Shown: in pieces, positions 39,823 to 49,097 of the stretch | Layout of the letters: the number at the start of each line of letters is the position of its first letter | Position numbering within the stretch: the stretch's first letter is position 1 | NCBI GenBank assembly: GCA_903899015.1 | Contig: CAIUHP010000113.1 | Span: forward strand, 1-64,000 | Reading direction: 5' to 3' | Length of the DNA: 64,000 nt | Source: an uncultured Armatimonadota bacterium | GTDB taxonomy: Bacteria > Armatimonadota > Fimbriimonadia > Fimbriimonadales > Fimbriimonadaceae | Made by a program: the position numbers and the translations under genes | Notes under the pieces: generated by a model | Databases searched by the model: none | What the model saw: only the letters and a program-made list of their open reading frames with translations | What the model was told of the DNA's origin: nothing

Positions 39823-41791
39823 AGGTCGAATCTAGCTTTCGAAGCTGAAGCGCAATTCCAAGGGCTCGCTTGCCTTCTGGAATGCCTTGGCCCGTAAATT
39901 CATCAAAGAGCCATTGATGTTCAAGAATCGATCCGACCGATTGAGCGATCGTCCTAGAGATGGTTTCATAAGAAACGGTCTTATCCGCAAGTACAGAAAC
40001 GTCTCGACGCACTGCCGGGTGACGACTGACTGAACTCAATTTAAGACTCGCGTTTCGAGATTCATACGCTTCCCTTGCTAAGATCTCAAACGCCACCGTT
40101 TCGACCGGCAGACCGCAGTCATGGGCAATGTCCGGGTGGAGCTGCCCGATAACACCGATCTTGGTTCCTGACGCAACGATTGTTGCTTGGCGAGTGGGAT
40201 GGAATCGTGCATCAAGAATCTCGGGAGGAGTTAACGAAATGGAGACGCCAACCGAAAGGGTGATCTCTTCGAGAGTGCCCTTCAGAGTAAAAAAGGATGC
40301 CGTACCGCTCGGCGTTAGGCTCCATCCTCCCGCTTCAATCGGTCCGCAGCTCAAGCCGCCAAGCCGAATCGTCTCCACGTACTTGCCTTTCTCGCCAGCA
40401 AAAACTCGACCAAGTTCAAAGACATGAATATCTTTCGCACCATTTCGACGGGCTGCATCGGCAAGCGAAGGTAGCAGTGAATTTCGAAGATAGGCCGTAT
40501 CGGGCGAAGCCGGAGTACGCGGCCCAAGGCGCTCTTCGGAAACTTCATCGAGGGGATGAATGTCTCGGAGCGAATGGCTAATCGTTTGACTCAGACCGGA
40601 TCGAAGACAAGCTTCTCTGAGCCAATCGGTCCACAACTCGAAACCTTGAGGGCCGCCCATCTTAGTTGTGCCTTCGAGGAGTTGTTCCGGAATAAGTTCG
40701 TACCCGTGAACACGCCCTAGTTCTTCAACTAAATCCTCTTCTCTAACGATGTCGGGACGCCAAGTCGGCGGCATGACCGTGAGAACATTTGCAGAATCGA
40801 TTGAAGCCTTGAATCCCAGTCGACTGAGGTAATGCTCCGCCTGCTCGGCCGTGATTGGCATTCCAAGCAATTTCGATGCGCGATCCGTTCTCAATGTCAG
40901 CGAACTACGTTCGATTTTGCCTGGATAGTGATCGATGACAGCGGTTGACGTCACACCAGGATCTGCTTGCTTCACGAGATCAACGCATCGGATTAAGGCT
41001 GCCACGACTCCATCTGGGTCGACGCTTCTTTCAAATCGATAGGACGCTTCGGTGCTTAGTCCCAACTGCTTTCGAGTCTTTCGAACACTTGTATTGAGAA
41101 AATTAGCTGACTCAAGAAGGACTGTAGTAGTGGTTTCGGAAACCTCCGAATCTGCCCCACCCATGACACCGGCAACTCCAACCGGTCGCTCGGCGTCGCA
41201 AATCATCATCTGCCCCGCTTGCAAGTTGTGCTCGACGCCGTTTAGAGTCGTAATCGTCTCATTTGGTTGCGCTTCGCGAACAACAATGCGGCCACCGGCC
41301 AATTTCTCAAAATCGTAAGCGTGTAGAGGCTGCCCCAATTCCAACATGACGTAGTTGGTGATGTCCACCATCAGACTAATCGGACGCATGCCAGCACGTC
41401 GCAGGCTCTGTTGCATCCAGTCTTCAGAACTCTTCCGCGAAACATTTGTAAGCATCAAGCAAGCAAAACGCTTGCACGCCTCGGTTTGAATCGAGACCGA
41501 AGTTTGTGGGAGCTCCAACCCTGGGTTTAGACCACTAAATCGCTCGGCAGCGCGAACGTACAGTTCAGTGGGTTTGGCGGCAGAGTCTTTGGCGAGGACT
41601 TCCCGTGCGAGCCCAAAAATGGAGAGTCCGTCTCCTCGATTGCTCATGACCTTGATGTCAAGAACGGGATGGTCTTCAACTTCTTCGATACCTTCCAATT
41701 CGAAACCCGCCATGGTGAGCAAGTCCCCAACTTCTTCCGCAGAAAGGGAGGTATCAACAAAACCAAGCAACATCGAGTAAGGGAACTTCAT
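39746..41791 (-). CDS. pheT: Phenylalanine-tRNA ligase beta subunit
   Basis: 'MVDITNYVMLELGQPLHAYDFEKLAGGRIVVREA', 'GVAGVMGGADSEVSETTTTVLLESANF', 'RFERSVDP', C-terminal FDX-ACB domain 'SVSRHPAVRRDVSVLADKTVSYETI'. Confidence 0.95.
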   Translation of the reverse strand: MKFPYSMLLGFVDTSLSAEEVGDLLTMAGFELEGIEEVEDHPVLDIKVMSNRGDGLSIFGLAREVLAKDSAAKPTELYVRAAERFSGLNPGLELPQTSVSIQTEACKRFACLMLTNVSRKSSEDWMQQSLRRAGMRPISLMVDITNYVMLELGQPLHAYDFEKLAGGRIVVREAQPNETITTLNGVEHNLQAGQMMICDAERPVGVAGVMGGADSEVSETTTTVLLESANFLNTSVRKTRKQLGLSTEASYRFERSVDPDGVVAALIRCVDLVKQADPGVTSTAVIDHYPGKIERSSLTLRTDRASKLLGMPITAEQAEHYLSRLGFKASIDSANVLTVMPPTWRPDIVREEDLVEELGRVHGYELIPEQLLEGTTKMGGPQGFELWTDWLREACLRSGLSQTISHSLRDIHPLDEVSEERLGPRTPASPDTAYLRNSLLPSLADAARRNGAKDIHVFELGRVFAGEKGKYVETIRLGGLSCGPIEAGGWSLTPSGTASFFTLKGTLEEITLSVGVSISLTPPEILDARFHPTRQATIVASGTKIGVIGQLHPDIAHDCGLPVETVAFEILAREAYESRNASLKLSSVSRHPAVRRDVSVLADKTVSYETISRTIAQSVGSILEHQWLFDEFTGQGIPEGKRALGIALQLRKLDSTFTDEEANQVREIAVAALGKIGATTR

Positions 41792-42141
41792 TCGAACACT
41801 AATTGTATCCCGTGCAGCGTCTTGTAGACCGCTTGGAACAGTTTCAAATGATATTCGTCTAAGTCACAAAGACAAGAACTGCTATTGCAAATTGACAAAC
41901 TAAACAAGCTAAGTCGGTGTTGAGGTTTAAAGCTACTCTGATACGTTAAATGCTAAATATATTCATCTATTGGATTAGCTTGTAGATTATAGACAATTCG
42001 TGTATTCTATTAAGAATCCCTTAAGTTGACCTGATAACATTTCAGTCTCCTTATAGATTTTATTCCCCTAGAAAACCTCTGATCCTTTCCCCGTCCCAAG
42101 GAGAAACTGTAATCCGTAATAAACCTCTATTCCGTCGAATA

Positions 42142-42903
42142 ATGCCCTTCTTAGAAGCTTTCGGAGAAAGAAAGCCCATGCTGGATTGGTCTCGTGATCC
42201 CCGATGTGTCGTTAAATATGGCACCTTAGTCTCTAGAATTAACGACGGATGGGATCCGGAAGCTGCTCTTACTCAAGCGGTTGAAAGAAAAGAGCGTAAG
42301 TACAGCCGCCCTCCCATCATCGTGGATGCTTTTGGCGAATCAAAGCCCGTCACTGAATGGAAAGATGACCCGCGTGTCACCGTGGGGATGAACGTGTTCA
42401 TTCGGAGAATCCAACATGGCTGGTCACCCGAGGCAGCCCTTACAACTCCGCTTTCGGCAAATCGAGGAAGAAAGGAACCGTCTGGACCGTTGTTCGAAGT
42501 ATTTGGCGAGTCAAAAACAATTCGAGAGTGGGCTCAGGATGAACGATGCACGGTCTCAGAAATGACGCTGCGCAAGAATCTCCAGTCAGGTATTCCCCTC
42601 CAGGATGCATTCCAGTTCCGACGTCGACCAGGTCGAAGTCTGAGCGCTGGTAAAGAAGACATTGGTCGAGAAGTAGACGACATCAAGACTGTTCTAAAAA
42701 TGATGTCGGATTCGGGTGAATTGTGGTTGTACGACACGGGAGGATCAAGACGCATTTCGTTGATCTACCAAGACATTCGCCACATCATCGCTGAAGAAGC
42801 CTTTGAAGAGATGCAGTCGCTGAATTACCTCTCGATGGTGTTTGAAACCGATACGATCAAGAACTTTGAGCTGAGCCCAGAAGGCACAGCTGCCGCCTCC
42901 TAG
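42142..42903 (+). CDS. Protein with three tandem putative DNA-binding repeats
   Basis: Repeats 'AFGERKPMLDWSRDPRCVVKYGTLVSRINDGWDPEAALT', 'AFGESKPVTEWKDDPRVTVGMNVFIRRIQHGWSPEAALT', 'VFGESKTIREWAQDERCTVSEMTLRKNLQSGIPLQDAF'. Confidence 0.75.
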   Translation: MPFLEAFGERKPMLDWSRDPRCVVKYGTLVSRINDGWDPEAALTQAVERKERKYSRPPIIVDAFGESKPVTEWKDDPRVTVGMNVFIRRIQHGWSPEAALTTPLSANRGRKEPSGPLFEVFGESKTIREWAQDERCTVSEMTLRKNLQSGIPLQDAFQFRRRPGRSLSAGKEDIGREVDDIKTVLKMMSDSGELWLYDTGGSRRISLIYQDIRHIIAEEAFEEMQSLNYLSMVFETDTIKNFELSPEGTAAAS

Positions 42904-42914
42904 GCTCCATGAGA

Positions 42915-43235
42915 TTACCGAGCAGCCTTTGGATACCACCAAAGGCTGTTGTCGGTAGGATTGACCACTAAAAATCCATCCTCAAGTAATGGCGAGCCAG
43001 CACCGTTTGCTCCGCTTGCCAGTAAGTTCCCCGCTCCAATCAGTTGCCGCACTGAGCTTAACTCGGGAGTGTCTATGGCTGTGCCTTCTATCATTGCTTT
43101 GACCGACCAAGGATCGGCGTGATGAATAGCAAATTTAACGGGTACACGCTCATTCAATTGCTTCCGACTTCCAGCCAAGCAAAAAGCCGACGAAATGAGT
43201 AAAAACGAGAGTCCGAAGGTGAGGCTTGCGCGCAT
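42915..43235 (-). CDS. Hypothetical exported protein
   Basis: Signal peptide 'MRASLTFGLSFLLISSAFCLAGS', 106 aa. Confidence 0.5.
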   Translation of the reverse strand: MRASLTFGLSFLLISSAFCLAGSRKQLNERVPVKFAIHHADPWSVKAMIEGTAIDTPELSSVRQLIGAGNLLASGANGAGSPLLEDGFLVVNPTDNSLWWYPKAAR

Positions 43236-43327
43236 ACCAAGTAAACGCTTCAGTTACCCAACCGTTACTTGTAAATCTCGGCCTAACTTCGAGCAAAAAT
43301 TCTCACTCTTGGGCCAAAATAGATTCG

Positions 43328-43621
43328 ATGCCTCCTAAATTCCTGAGACACGAGACGAAATTCGCCATGTTTATGGCTTGGGTACTTGGGCCAGTCCTGT
43401 TGACATTGCTTGGGTTTTATCTCGGAACCATCTTTGGCAACCGAGAGCACAAGTTTGACCTTCAAGTTGCCGACATTCACAACGGTGCAACTTATGCGGT
43501 TGTTTTCTTTGCCGTCAGTATTGTCGTGGCCATCCTGGCAACGCTGATCGTTCCTTCGGTCGTTGAGAGAGACTATGCGACCCGAGAGGAAAAGTGGGCT
43601 CATAGCGGCGAACACCACTAA
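43328..43621 (+). CDS. Small membrane protein, two predicted TM segments
   Basis: 'MAWVLGPVLLTLLGFYLGTIFG' and 'YAVVFFAVSIVVAILATLIVPSV'; followed by a strong terminator. ORF opens at 43226. Confidence 0.65.
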   Translation: MPPKFLRHETKFAMFMAWVLGPVLLTLLGFYLGTIFGNREHKFDLQVADIHNGATYAVVFFAVSIVVAILATLIVPSVVERDYATREEKWAHSGEHH

Positions 43622-43646
43622 TAATCGATCCAATAGGATTAGACAA

Positions 43647-43679
43647 GGTCGAGTGCATAAGTGCATTCGACCTTTTTTT
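43647..43679 (+). terminator. Intrinsic terminator
   Basis: GGTCGAGTGCA-TAAG-TGCATTCGACC followed by TTTTTTT. Confidence 0.9.
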
Positions 43680-43763
43680 GTGAACTTCCCGTCCATTTAC
43701 CGTCTAAAGCTCAAGATCTGATGGCTTGATCCGGAAGGCTGCTCAGATAGAGACGGTGACAGC

Positions 43764-44762
43764 ATGATCCAAGCAAGAGCAATTGCCTTCACAGACATTC
43801 ACCAAGCCCATATGGTTGACGTTCAATTACCGGCTGTCGGCCCCGGCGAACTACTCGTTCGAACAGAGATTTCTACGGTCAGCCCAGGCACTGAACTTCG
43901 GTGTTTTGCGGGACTTCAGCCAGATTCGTTACCCTTCCCTTTTATTCCCGGTTATTCTCTTGTTGGAATCGTTCAAGCAGTCCACGATGGCTGCCCAATT
44001 GCAGTTGGTGAACGAGTCTTCGTTTCGGGAACGAAACGAGCTAGCATCAACCTGCAATGGGGAGGACACATCTCCAACGCAATCGCGGATGTGAATTCCG
44101 TGTACCGAGTCCCATTCGAATGTTCACCTAAGGCCGCCTCTTTTGCCAAGCTGGTCGCAATCGCGTTGCGGGGGTTGGTCGTTTGCCAGGCAAAGCCCAA
44201 AGACAAAGTAGTTGTTATCGGACTTGGACCGATTGGAATGCTTTCGGCTCGCTTGCACCAAGCAATGGGGGCCGAAGTTTTAGCCGTTGACGTCGAACCC
44301 ATTCGGGTGCAACTCGCACAAAATTCTGGTTTGACGGCTTCAGCCGCCCACGATTCGATAGTGGAAACGGTGCGAACCCATTTTGGAGAACTTGCTGATG
44401 TCGTGGTCGACGCCACCGGCAACTCAGCCGTCTTACCATTTTCGATGGCGGCGGCAAAAACCCCCGATTGGGGAGACGGACGAATCGGACAGTCGAAACT
44501 TGTTATCCAGGGATCGTATCCTGAAACATTTACTTTGCCTTATCAGGAAGCGTTTCGAAAGGAACTGAACATCTTTCTGCCCCGAGACACAACTCCAGTT
44601 GAAATTGCTGAAGCAGTCAAAATGATAACCTCCGGATTTATAACGGTCGAGGATCTCATTTCTTGGTGCGGCCATGCTTCTGCAGCGCAGTCAGCATATG
44701 ACTTACTCCGATCAAATCGCTCCTCAATGTCAGTATCATTTGATTGGAGAATTGATGGCTAA
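43764..44762 (+). CDS. Zinc-binding-type alcohol dehydrogenase (MDR superfamily)
   Basis: 'GPGELLVRTEISTVSPGTELRCFAG', 'VVVIGLGPIGMLSARLHQAMGAEVLAVDVEP'. Confidence 0.85.
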   Translation: MIQARAIAFTDIHQAHMVDVQLPAVGPGELLVRTEISTVSPGTELRCFAGLQPDSLPFPFIPGYSLVGIVQAVHDGCPIAVGERVFVSGTKRASINLQWGGHISNAIADVNSVYRVPFECSPKAASFAKLVAIALRGLVVCQAKPKDKVVVIGLGPIGMLSARLHQAMGAEVLAVDVEPIRVQLAQNSGLTASAAHDSIVETVRTHFGELADVVVDATGNSAVLPFSMAAAKTPDWGDGRIGQSKLVIQGSYPETFTLPYQEAFRKELNIFLPRDTTPVEIAEAVKMITSGFITVEDLISWCGHASAAQSAYDLLRSNRSSMSVSFDWRIDG

Positions 44763-45225
44763 CGACAACACGAAAATTAGCGTGAACTTAGGGCAGTTGA
44801 TGGTTTCAATGCAGACCCACGACTATCTAGACAGTCACTACCTCGACATTACAACCGGGGACATTTTAGTCACCGTCGATGGCATCGTTGCCGGACAGGA
44901 AATGGATATAGACGACCTTCTCGATGAAGAACCCGATCGCTATCGACTGATTGAGCCTGTATCGTCTTCCGTTGCCTATCAAGTCATGGAAGATTTTGTC
45001 GATCATCTTCCTCACGGAGTTGCCCAAACCGTACTTCGGCACGCAATCGAAAAATCGAAGCCTTTCCGACAATTCAAGGACGCGCTCGCCGAACTTGGAG
45101 AGGTACGCGATCAATGGTCCGAGTTTGAATTAAAGGCCTATCAGCGTTTTGCCGAGAAATGGCTTAGCATAGAAGGAATTGAGGCAACGCTCTCCCTACA
45201 ATCCAAAGTCGAATCTGAGGTTTGA
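44755..45225 (+). CDS. UPF0158 family protein
   Basis: 'DITTGDILVTVDG', 'RYRLIEPVSSSVAYQVMEDFVDHL', 'KPFRQFKDALAELGEVRDQWSEFELKAYQRFAEKWL'; start overlaps the upstream stop by 8 nt. Confidence 0.75.
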   Translation: MANDNTKISVNLGQLMVSMQTHDYLDSHYLDITTGDILVTVDGIVAGQEMDIDDLLDEEPDRYRLIEPVSSSVAYQVMEDFVDHLPHGVAQTVLRHAIEKSKPFRQFKDALAELGEVRDQWSEFELKAYQRFAEKWLSIEGIEATLSLQSKVESEV

Positions 45226-45368
45226 TCCGATATTGTCCTCCGTCTGCTACGCCTGCTAGTGCGTATTGACACCAATCTAAATGGGCTTCTAAGTTCAAAT
45301 TGCCGCTTGTAAGGCGACGATACGAAACTTCCGTCGCCTTCTACTGACCGAGACGGAGGACAATTTCT

Positions 45369-45986
45369 TTATCGCTGCCGTTGTCTAAGTCGGGTCCAGG
45401 GTTCAAGTGCCCGTCCTAGTGCAATTTGAACGGCTCGTTGCTCACGGGGAGTTGCCGGACCACCACTCACGGTTGTCACCAACGGCGTTACCAACACGGA
45501 AAGAACAACCTTGAGCGCCTGTTCTTTCTCATCGCTTCTACCCTCGACACCCCGCTTCTGAAACGTCACCGATCGTGTCCGGTCGTCGTAAACATAAACG
45601 TCAACAGATGCCGTTGAGATCGTTTTGGGACCAGCACCGACCCAGATGCTCCTGGTGTGCCAGTTTGTGTTTCCAAAAATAATGATGTTTGCGTGTACCG
45701 CAGCTGCAAAGCGAGCTAGGTCCGACTTTATCGGCAAGCCTTTTCTAAGCGCCACTGCTGGCACAAGTGAATTGAACTTACGCTTGACCGCCTCATGCGG
45801 CAGAACCGTATATCCGCTGTGCTCCGCAATCTTCCTCACGGTTTCAAAGACCATCTCTCGCGATGTGACGTTTCCATCTTTGAAATCCCAGGGATAAACC
45901 GCGATCTTATTGGAGTATTGAGCAAAACAAATCGAACTTGCCAATCCTAGAAACGATGCTGCCAGAGTCAAAGTAATTTTCTTCAT
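45369..45986 (-). CDS. Hypothetical exported protein
   Basis: Signal peptide 'MKKITLTLAASFLGLASSICFAQ', 205 aa. Confidence 0.6.
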   Translation of the reverse strand: MKKITLTLAASFLGLASSICFAQYSNKIAVYPWDFKDGNVTSREMVFETVRKIAEHSGYTVLPHEAVKRKFNSLVPAVALRKGLPIKSDLARFAAAVHANIIIFGNTNWHTRSIWVGAGPKTISTASVDVYVYDDRTRSVTFQKRGVEGRSDEKEQALKVVLSVLVTPLVTTVSGGPATPREQRAVQIALGRALEPWTRLRQRQR

Positions 45987-46152
45987 AGCTTTCTTTACCG
46001 TCCACTTCCACGATCAAGATACAACAAGATTTTACGCTTCAAAGCTCTTAGATTGTTTCAGCCCAATCGTTTACATGTTCGAAAGCCCCATATGTTCTGG
46101 ACCTAAATGGAATGAGACTGGAGTGGGCCAGAAGCTGACATACACCAAAGAA

Positions 46153-46177
46153 AAGGGACCCCATTTCGAGGTCCCTT
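46153..46177 (-). terminator. Intrinsic terminator
   Basis: AAGGGACC / GGTCCCTT stem, followed on the minus strand by TTCTTT. Confidence 0.85.
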
Positions 46178-46198
46178 CTAAATACAATCTACCGATAC

Positions 46199-46498
46199 TT
46201 ATCGTGTAGGAACATTGCTTGCCTCAGTCTTTCCAGCTTTAGCTTTTATATCGTCGCCCGGCATCGCAACAGCCGGACCGCCCATCTTGGCTTTCATCAT
46301 CGCCTTAGTCTCAGGCGTGATATTGGGCATCGCATCGATTGCGGCTTGCCGCTTCGCATCAGCCGCAGCGCCCTCTGCCGCCGTTGGGTTACGATTCTCT
46401 TCCCCACTGCATCCAACAACTAAAAGAGCGACACTCGCCATCATGACGAGACCGCAACACGTGAGGTTAAGTGGCCACTCAACAGATACCAATTTCAT
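46199..46498 (-). CDS. Small lipoprotein
   Basis: 'MKLVSVEWPLNLTCCGLVMMASVALLVVGCSGEENRNP' lipobox; the upstream ORF extension overlaps the prepilin gene and is unlikely. Confidence 0.65.
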   Translation of the reverse strand: MKLVSVEWPLNLTCCGLVMMASVALLVVGCSGEENRNPTAAEGAAADAKRQAAIDAMPNITPETKAMMKAKMGGPAVAMPGDDIKAKAGKTEASNVPTR

Positions 46499-46619
46499 CG
46501 TTTTCTCCAATCCTCTGAACGAATTTATCAAGTTAGGTTCGCCTAACAGTCTTGTGGGGACGGAGGAGAGCAACTCTCCACCGTCCCCCAAGAAACTCAA
46601 CGAGCCCTTTGGTTTGCCC

Positions 46620-47531
46620 TTAGAATGGCTCTTGTGGGTAGTACCAGCCATAAGTCCAGCTGTTGCTGGTAATGCCTGACCGTTGAACATAAATGTTCTT
46701 AAACCACTTCAATCCGCCTTTTGTGACCGACTTCACGTGCCCATCGCTGTAGGCAAAATTCGCATTACCGTTGTAGCGATATCGAGGGTGGGCTGCGCAC
46801 TCCCATTTTCCATCAGATGCACTGTTGCAATCCGTGTCAAACCAAGGAGTATACAGAGCCCATGATGGGTCCTGAGACCGGTCACCATCTCGATTGACAG
46901 TCGCAGCATTGCCTGGCGTTGTTGCGATCGAATCGATGTACTGGAACTGCCAATCCACGAACCAAGGGTATTGCCACCCAGCCGCTGACGAGTTTAGTCC
47001 TTTCTCAGCCATGATGATCTTGTCGGCAGGTTGATCGACTTCGGACGAAGTCATGGAAGGCAGAACCTGTCCGTTACCATCAAACCAGGATTCGCCGCCG
47101 TTATAGTTGGCTGAGCAGATCAGTCGATTGACTCCGAAGTAGTAACCTTCCTTTGAAACGTCGGTCTGGCTGACCTGGGGACCAGCCGGATCCTTGAAGA
47201 TTCCGTCTTTTCCGGTGGAGACTTTATTGCCTGAAACAGGATCGGTAAGTTGGTCGCCATTCTTCACGTAAGGGAAAATGTTCGTCGTCCAAGTGATATG
47301 GGGCGTTGCAGATGACCAACCGTCCCCGTATTCGGACATTGGGAACATGTCGTCTGAATCTCCCGAATACATTAGCAAGCCAAGATTTGCCTGCTTCATG
47401 TTGCTCAGACATTGCGTCTTCTTCGCGGCCATTTTAGCTTGGGCAAATACAGGGAAAAGGATCGCCGCCAAAATAGCGATGATCGCGATAACAACAAGTA
47501 GCTCGATGAGCGTGAAAGCTTTACGGTTCAT
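46620..47531 (-). CDS. Prepilin-type protein with H-X9-DG-type C-terminus (DUF1559-like)
   Basis: 'MNRKAFTLIELLVVIAIIAILAAILFPVFAQAKMAAKKTQCLSNMKQ' and 'ANFAYSDGHVKSV'. ORF opens at 47579. Confidence 0.9.
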   Translation of the reverse strand: MNRKAFTLIELLVVIAIIAILAAILFPVFAQAKMAAKKTQCLSNMKQANLGLLMYSGDSDDMFPMSEYGDGWSSATPHITWTTNIFPYVKNGDQLTDPVSGNKVSTGKDGIFKDPAGPQVSQTDVSKEGYYFGVNRLICSANYNGGESWFDGNGQVLPSMTSSEVDQPADKIIMAEKGLNSSAAGWQYPWFVDWQFQYIDSIATTPGNAATVNRDGDRSQDPSWALYTPWFDTDCNSASDGKWECAAHPRYRYNGNANFAYSDGHVKSVTKGGLKWFKNIYVQRSGITSNSWTYGWYYPQEPF

Positions 47532-48585
47532 TTGATTCCTCAGCATTGAGATAGATTGCAGTCGATCCCCGCACATCAAAAGTGCAAGGGAATATCTTCG
47601 AAAATTGGCCAGAATCCCGGCCCGAGATTAAATCGAGTAACGCTTGAGTAGCAAAGGCAGCCATCTCTCGAATGGGCTGCCGTACCGCGGTCAAGCGCGG
47701 CGTAGTTGTTTCGCAGTAGAGGGTTGAGTCAAATCCAACGACGCTCATTTGAGCTGGCACTTCTATGCCTGACTCCGAAAGCCTTTGTAACAATCGATCG
47801 GCAACGCTCTCCGTCCAGCCGACCGCGGCAGTGCAGTTATTCGCCTGAAGGTAAGCAGGAACACTGTCTAAAAACCACTGAGATTCTGTGACGAAAGGCG
47901 TGCCACCTCTCTTCTTAATCGCCGCTTCGTAGCCTCCGAGCCGCGCAATGCAGTCAGGAGTGTTTCGCTCTTCCCATTCGTGAACGAAAGCAATGTTTCG
48001 ATGTCCGAGGTCCCACAAGTGAGCGACCGCTAACTCCATTCCACCTTCATTGTCACAATTCACGTAAACCACATCTGAACCTGGCTCAGGTGCGGCTGCA
48101 TTGAGTGCTACGATCGGTATGGGGGTTTTGCGAATGAGGTTGATGGTCTCTTCGTCGCGGGCCAACTTGCACCAGATCACCCCGTCCATTTGGCCATCGC
48201 CTAGCGACCCAATCACATTATCGTGGTCCACCTCAGCCAGAACACTCAGGCGATATCCATTTTTGAAAAGTACGGAGGATACGCCGTCCAGCAAGTAGGT
48301 GATATAAAGCGGTCCGTCACTTAGGCCCTTGAGGTTCTCAAATAAAACTCCGATGGTATGCGACTTACTCATGCGAAGGTTGCGGGCAACCGCATTCACG
48401 CGGTAGTTCATTCGCTCAGCAACTGCACGGATCTGCTCGGCGCGAACTTCACTGACACGCACACTGCTTCCGCCGCCATGTAGGACACGAGAAACCGCCG
48501 CTGTTGATACATTGGCGGCCTCCGCAACATCTTTTAATGTTACGGGTCGGCTCGGGCGCTCTAGTTTTGACTTATCTACTGCCAT
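47521..48585 (-). CDS. LacI family transcriptional regulator
   Basis: 'VTLKDVAEAANVSTAAVSRVLHGGG' HTH, 'RMNYRVNAVARNLRMSKSHTIGVLF', periplasmic-binding-like effector domain. Confidence 0.95.
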   Translation of the reverse strand: MAVDKSKLERPSRPVTLKDVAEAANVSTAAVSRVLHGGGSSVRVSEVRAEQIRAVAERMNYRVNAVARNLRMSKSHTIGVLFENLKGLSDGPLYITYLLDGVSSVLFKNGYRLSVLAEVDHDNVIGSLGDGQMDGVIWCKLARDEETINLIRKTPIPIVALNAAAPEPGSDVVYVNCDNEGGMELAVAHLWDLGHRNIAFVHEWEERNTPDCIARLGGYEAAIKKRGGTPFVTESQWFLDSVPAYLQANNCTAAVGWTESVADRLLQRLSESGIEVPAQMSVVGFDSTLYCETTTPRLTAVRQPIREMAAFATQALLDLISGRDSGQFSKIFPCTFDVRGSTAIYLNAEESNEP

Positions 48586-48646
48586 GTGCGGTTGAACTTC
48601 TCTGTTCGCTTGCGTCGAGTGACCACTACTTAGTGAAACACTATTC

Positions 48647-48674
48647 GATTAATCCTTAGGTTTAAGGATTAATC
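48647..48674. promoter_or_regulatory. Perfect 12-4-12 inverted repeat upstream of lacI-type gene, candidate operator
   Basis: GATTAATCCTTA-GGTT-TAAGGATTAATC, about 62 bp upstream of the lacI start. Confidence 0.5.
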
Positions 48675-49047
48675 ATCAATGATTATACGATCAATCAAGC
48701 GAAATCGTAAGGCAAATATTGACGAATTTTTATTCGAATTCGGAAGTAATGCGTTCCTCGGAGGCAAATTCAAGCCGGTGTCCGAGGAATAAAAGCGAAA
48801 AATATGCCCTTATGACCTGATCTGATCGGTAACGAGTCGGCATAAAACTGTCATAGCAATTCAACTTCTTCTAGCTAAGGGCTCCAATAAGTTGGCTCAG
48901 ATCTCGTTAGCCGTGTTGGCATATGAATATTGCTACGCAATGCTTGGCCACGAAACTACCGGGTATGTAATACCGCATCAACACTTCCTGAACGAATCAC
49001 AAAGCGCGGCACGAGAGTCGAAGCCGCACTGCCGCGCGCACAAAAAC

Positions 49048-49079
49048 AGAGAGGATCACCCATCAAGGTGATCCTCTCT
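49048..49079 (-). terminator. Intrinsic terminator
   Basis: AGAGAGGATCACC-CATCAA-GGTGATCCTCTCT, then GTTTTTG on the minus strand. Confidence 0.92.
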
Positions 49080-49097
49080 AATTGTTATGTTTCCTGA

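Noticed and set aside
46215-46679. 154-aa plus ORF antisense to the small lipoprotein
   Set aside because: Ala/Ser-rich shadow; the minus strand has a lipobox protein and terminator.
48746-48792. TTCCTCGGA...TCCGAGGAA inverted repeat in the 48586-49097 intergenic region
   Set aside because: 9-bp arms with an 18-nt loop and no T-tract; too weak to call a terminator or operator.
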